Below are positions 5,743 to 6,966 of a stretch of DNA of 6,966 nt, one piece after another. The stretch is taken from positions 1 to 6,966 of the forward strand of contig JAZQKW010000160.1 in NCBI GenBank assembly GCA_045542375.1, read 5' to 3'. Made by a program: the position numbers and the translations under genes. Each line of letters opens with the position of its first letter. The first letter of the stretch is position 1. The notes below the pieces were generated by a model. It was not told the origin of the DNA. It saw only the letters and a program-made list of their open reading frames with translations, and ran no database searches. Source of the DNA: Eshraghiella sp045542375 (lineage in GTDB: Bacteria; Bacillota; Clostridia; Lachnospirales; Lachnospiraceae).

Positions 5743-6558
5743 TTACCTTCTCTTCTTACAATAATCGCATAATGTTCCCATACGAATCGGAGAACCACAT
5801 GTGTTACATGATAACCTTGCAGTATCATATTTTGGTATCTCTAACATCTCTTCTTTAAGGAAAAAATCTATGGCTCTTCTCGGAACCTTTGTGTATCGCT
5901 CTATTGTGAGTGCATTATTGGCACCATTTTCTCTAAGAAATCTTCTTATAGTCTCGTAGTAATCGTAATTTTCCTTACCACACTTAACACATTTATATAT
6001 TCCCTTAGATATCCTCTTAACTGCTCCATGACAAAACTCGCATTCCACCGGAGCCTTATTCTGAGTAAAAAGATTATCCTTACGTATCTGTTCCTTAAGA
6101 CGCTCTTCCTCTTCGTCCCTGTGAAAAACCTGTACCCCTGCGGCCTTTCCTTCACCTGAAAAAGCAACACCTATATGTTTAATCAGCTTACTGTGAAGTC
6201 TTGTCATATCTCCATCATATATAATCATCTGAACATTGTTAAGGTAGAATTTGTACATATCATTTAATGGTTCATCATCTATCTTAACAGGAATAATGTG
6301 CTTACGGAAATTAATCATACTGTCGATTTCTTTCTCAACCCATATGGACTCCTGGGAATCCTTAGACACAACAAACAGACATGCCTCGCATGCCTGTATC
6401 GCCTTAGGAATCTCCTTAGCATAATTAGAGCCTGCCGGAATCATCTCCGGTGCTTTCCAATAAGCTATTCCAGACTGTTCCAAGGTCCTTAAAATCTGTT
6501 CAACAAATTCATTATCTTTAGAGCTGTAGCTTATAAAAATCTTTCCGTCGTATCCCAT
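5743..6558 (-). CDS. TIR-domain protein with C-terminal zinc ribbon-HTH-zinc ribbon module
   Basis: Residues 4-130 form a bacterial TIR domain: KIFISYSSKD at the first strand, the W34-K-A-P...G-S-N-Y box, then S-K-D-S-x-x-S-x-W73-V-E-K-E77 and IIPVKID. Glu77 is four residues after Trp73, matching the catalytic Glu of NAD-cleaving TIR domains such as SARM1 (W-V-H-K-E), so NADase activity is plausible. A charged linker (about 135-165) leads to a zinc ribbon (C173, C176, C190, C193), a helical HTH-like stretch (about 200-240) and a second zinc ribbon (C251, C254, C264, C267). The order and the ending CGSPIRMGTLC resemble the YvyF-like flagellar-operon protein family, from memory. No cyclic-nucleotide-binding domain is evident. 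ATG 6558 follows GTGAGG at a short 4-nt spacing, 14 nt after the GGDEF stop, and the TAA is 2 nt before the cyclase ATG. Nucleic-acid or protein sensing by the zinc module is inference. Confidence 0.92.
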   Translation of the reverse strand: MGYDGKIFISYSSKDNEFVEQILRTLEQSGIAYWKAPEMIPAGSNYAKEIPKAIQACEACLFVVSKDSQESIWVEKEIDSMINFRKHIIPVKIDDEPLNDMYKFYLNNVQMIIYDGDMTRLHSKLIKHIGVAFSGEGKAAGVQVFHRDEEEERLKEQIRKDNLFTQNKAPVECEFCHGAVKRISKGIYKCVKCGKENYDYYETIRRFLRENGANNALTIERYTKVPRRAIDFFLKEEMLEIPKYDTARLSCNTCGSPIRMGTLCDYCKKRR

Positions 6559-6572
6559 AATGCCTCACAATT

Positions 6573-6966
6573 CTAGTATACCACTCTATTCCTTCCGCCC
6601 GTCTTAGCTGCGTATAAGTTTTCATCTGCATCCTTAACATTCTCTTCAAGAGAATGGCCTGAATCCATTACAGCCACACCAAACGACATCGTTATCTTAA
6701 TTGTATTACCATCATATTCACATGCCGTCTCTTCTACTCTGCTTCTAATAAGCTCAGCAAGTGCAACAGCCTCTTCAAGAGTACTTCCCTTAAGGCATGT
6801 AATAAATTCTTCTCCACCCCAGCGTACTACTTCTCCTGCATCTCCGACATAATTCTTAAGAATTGCGGCCACATGCATAAGCACCGCATCTCCTGTATTA
6901 TGTCCATATGTATCATTTACTTTTTTAAAAAAGTCTATATCGCACATCATAAGACAACTGCTTACT
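6573..6966 (-). CDS. GGDEF domain (diguanylate cyclase) protein, C-terminal part only
   Basis: The frame is open to the right edge: five further codons (VSSCL) precede the Met at 6950, and they align with the usual first strand of a GGDEF domain. The Met at 6950 is therefore internal and the gene's N-terminus, including any sensor domain, lies outside. The visible 130 residues hold D9-I-D-F-F-K-K and N17-D-T-Y-G-H (metal and nucleotide binding), the active-site GGEEF at 50-54, and the ending D-A-D-E-N-L-Y-A-A-K...GRNRV. Active-site residues are intact, so c-di-GMP synthesis from two GTP is expected. The RxxD inhibitory site is absent: Gly occupies both the Arg and Asp positions, so product inhibition through that site is unlikely. 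The stop is 14 nt before the TIR gene, making it the upstream visible member of the signalling operon. Confidence 0.93.
   Translation of the reverse strand, partial: VSSCLMMCDIDFFKKVNDTYGHNTGDAVLMHVAAILKNYVGDAGEVVRWGGEEFITCLKGSTLEEAVALAELIRSRVEETACEYDGNTIKITMSFGVAVMDSGHSLEENVKDADENLYAAKTGGRNRVVY

Noticed and set aside
5946..6170. Short minus-strand frame inside the TIR gene
   Set aside because: It is an out-of-frame shadow of the linker and first zinc ribbon; no domain and no start context.
3453..6558. CBASS or canonical Pycsar system
   Set aside because: No CD-NTase fold protein is present. Neither the TIR protein nor the 273-residue protein shows a recognisable cyclic-nucleotide-binding domain, so the standard names are not justified.
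6948..6950. ATG 6950 as the start of the GGDEF gene
   Set aside because: The codons upstream (VSSCL) continue the canonical first beta strand of the GGDEF domain and remain open to the window edge.

Overview
The window looks like a low-GC Firmicute, most likely Lachnospiraceae (Butyrivibrio/Roseburia/Eubacterium-like). The basis is AT-rich DNA, AAGGAGG-type ribosome binding sites, tight co-directional gene packing, a zinc-ribbon/four-helix membrane protein with a Gln/Pro repeat tail, and an AzgA-type purine permease. This placement is inferred from style and family content, not from a marker gene. Every supported gene lies on the minus strand, so transcription runs from the right edge to the left edge.

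From right to left, the first block is a tight signalling operon. It holds the C-terminal part of a GGDEF (diguanylate cyclase) protein cut by the window edge. After 14 nt comes a TIR-domain protein fused to a zinc ribbon-HTH-zinc ribbon module. After 2 nt comes a receiver-fused class III nucleotide cyclase with non-canonical base-recognition residues. Overlapping its stop is an unrecognised 273-residue protein with a duplicated GDY-like module. The spacing and overlap imply shared transcription and translational coupling. A TIR effector-type domain beside a class III cyclase recalls the Pycsar arrangement, but no cyclic-nucleotide-binding domain is visible and the architecture is different. 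I therefore treat it as a candidate undescribed signalling or defence cassette.

After a 43-nt gap the same strand carries an AzgA/NCS2 guanine-hypoxanthine permease. It is followed 16 nt later by a 2H phosphoesterase (2'-5' RNA ligase superfamily). The two may be in the same transcript; no terminator or strong promoter is seen in the 43-nt gap. Purine uptake and a phosphoesterase of a superfamily that cleaves cyclic phosphodiesters next to two nucleotide cyclases is suggestive, but both proteins can be ordinary housekeeping functions.

The 449-bp stretch 1028-1476 has no gene. Most of it is a 368-bp foldback element (1109-1476) with two long inverted arms and a nested central hairpin, bordered by near-identical 8-bp direct repeats. 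It abuts the stop codon of the 2H phosphoesterase and ends 12 bp before the -35 box of a good promoter (TTGATA-17-TATTAT) for the last gene. That gene (1-1027, open at the left edge) encodes a zinc-ribbon, four-TM protein whose C-terminus is a tandem 9-residue PYAQPQQ-type repeat.
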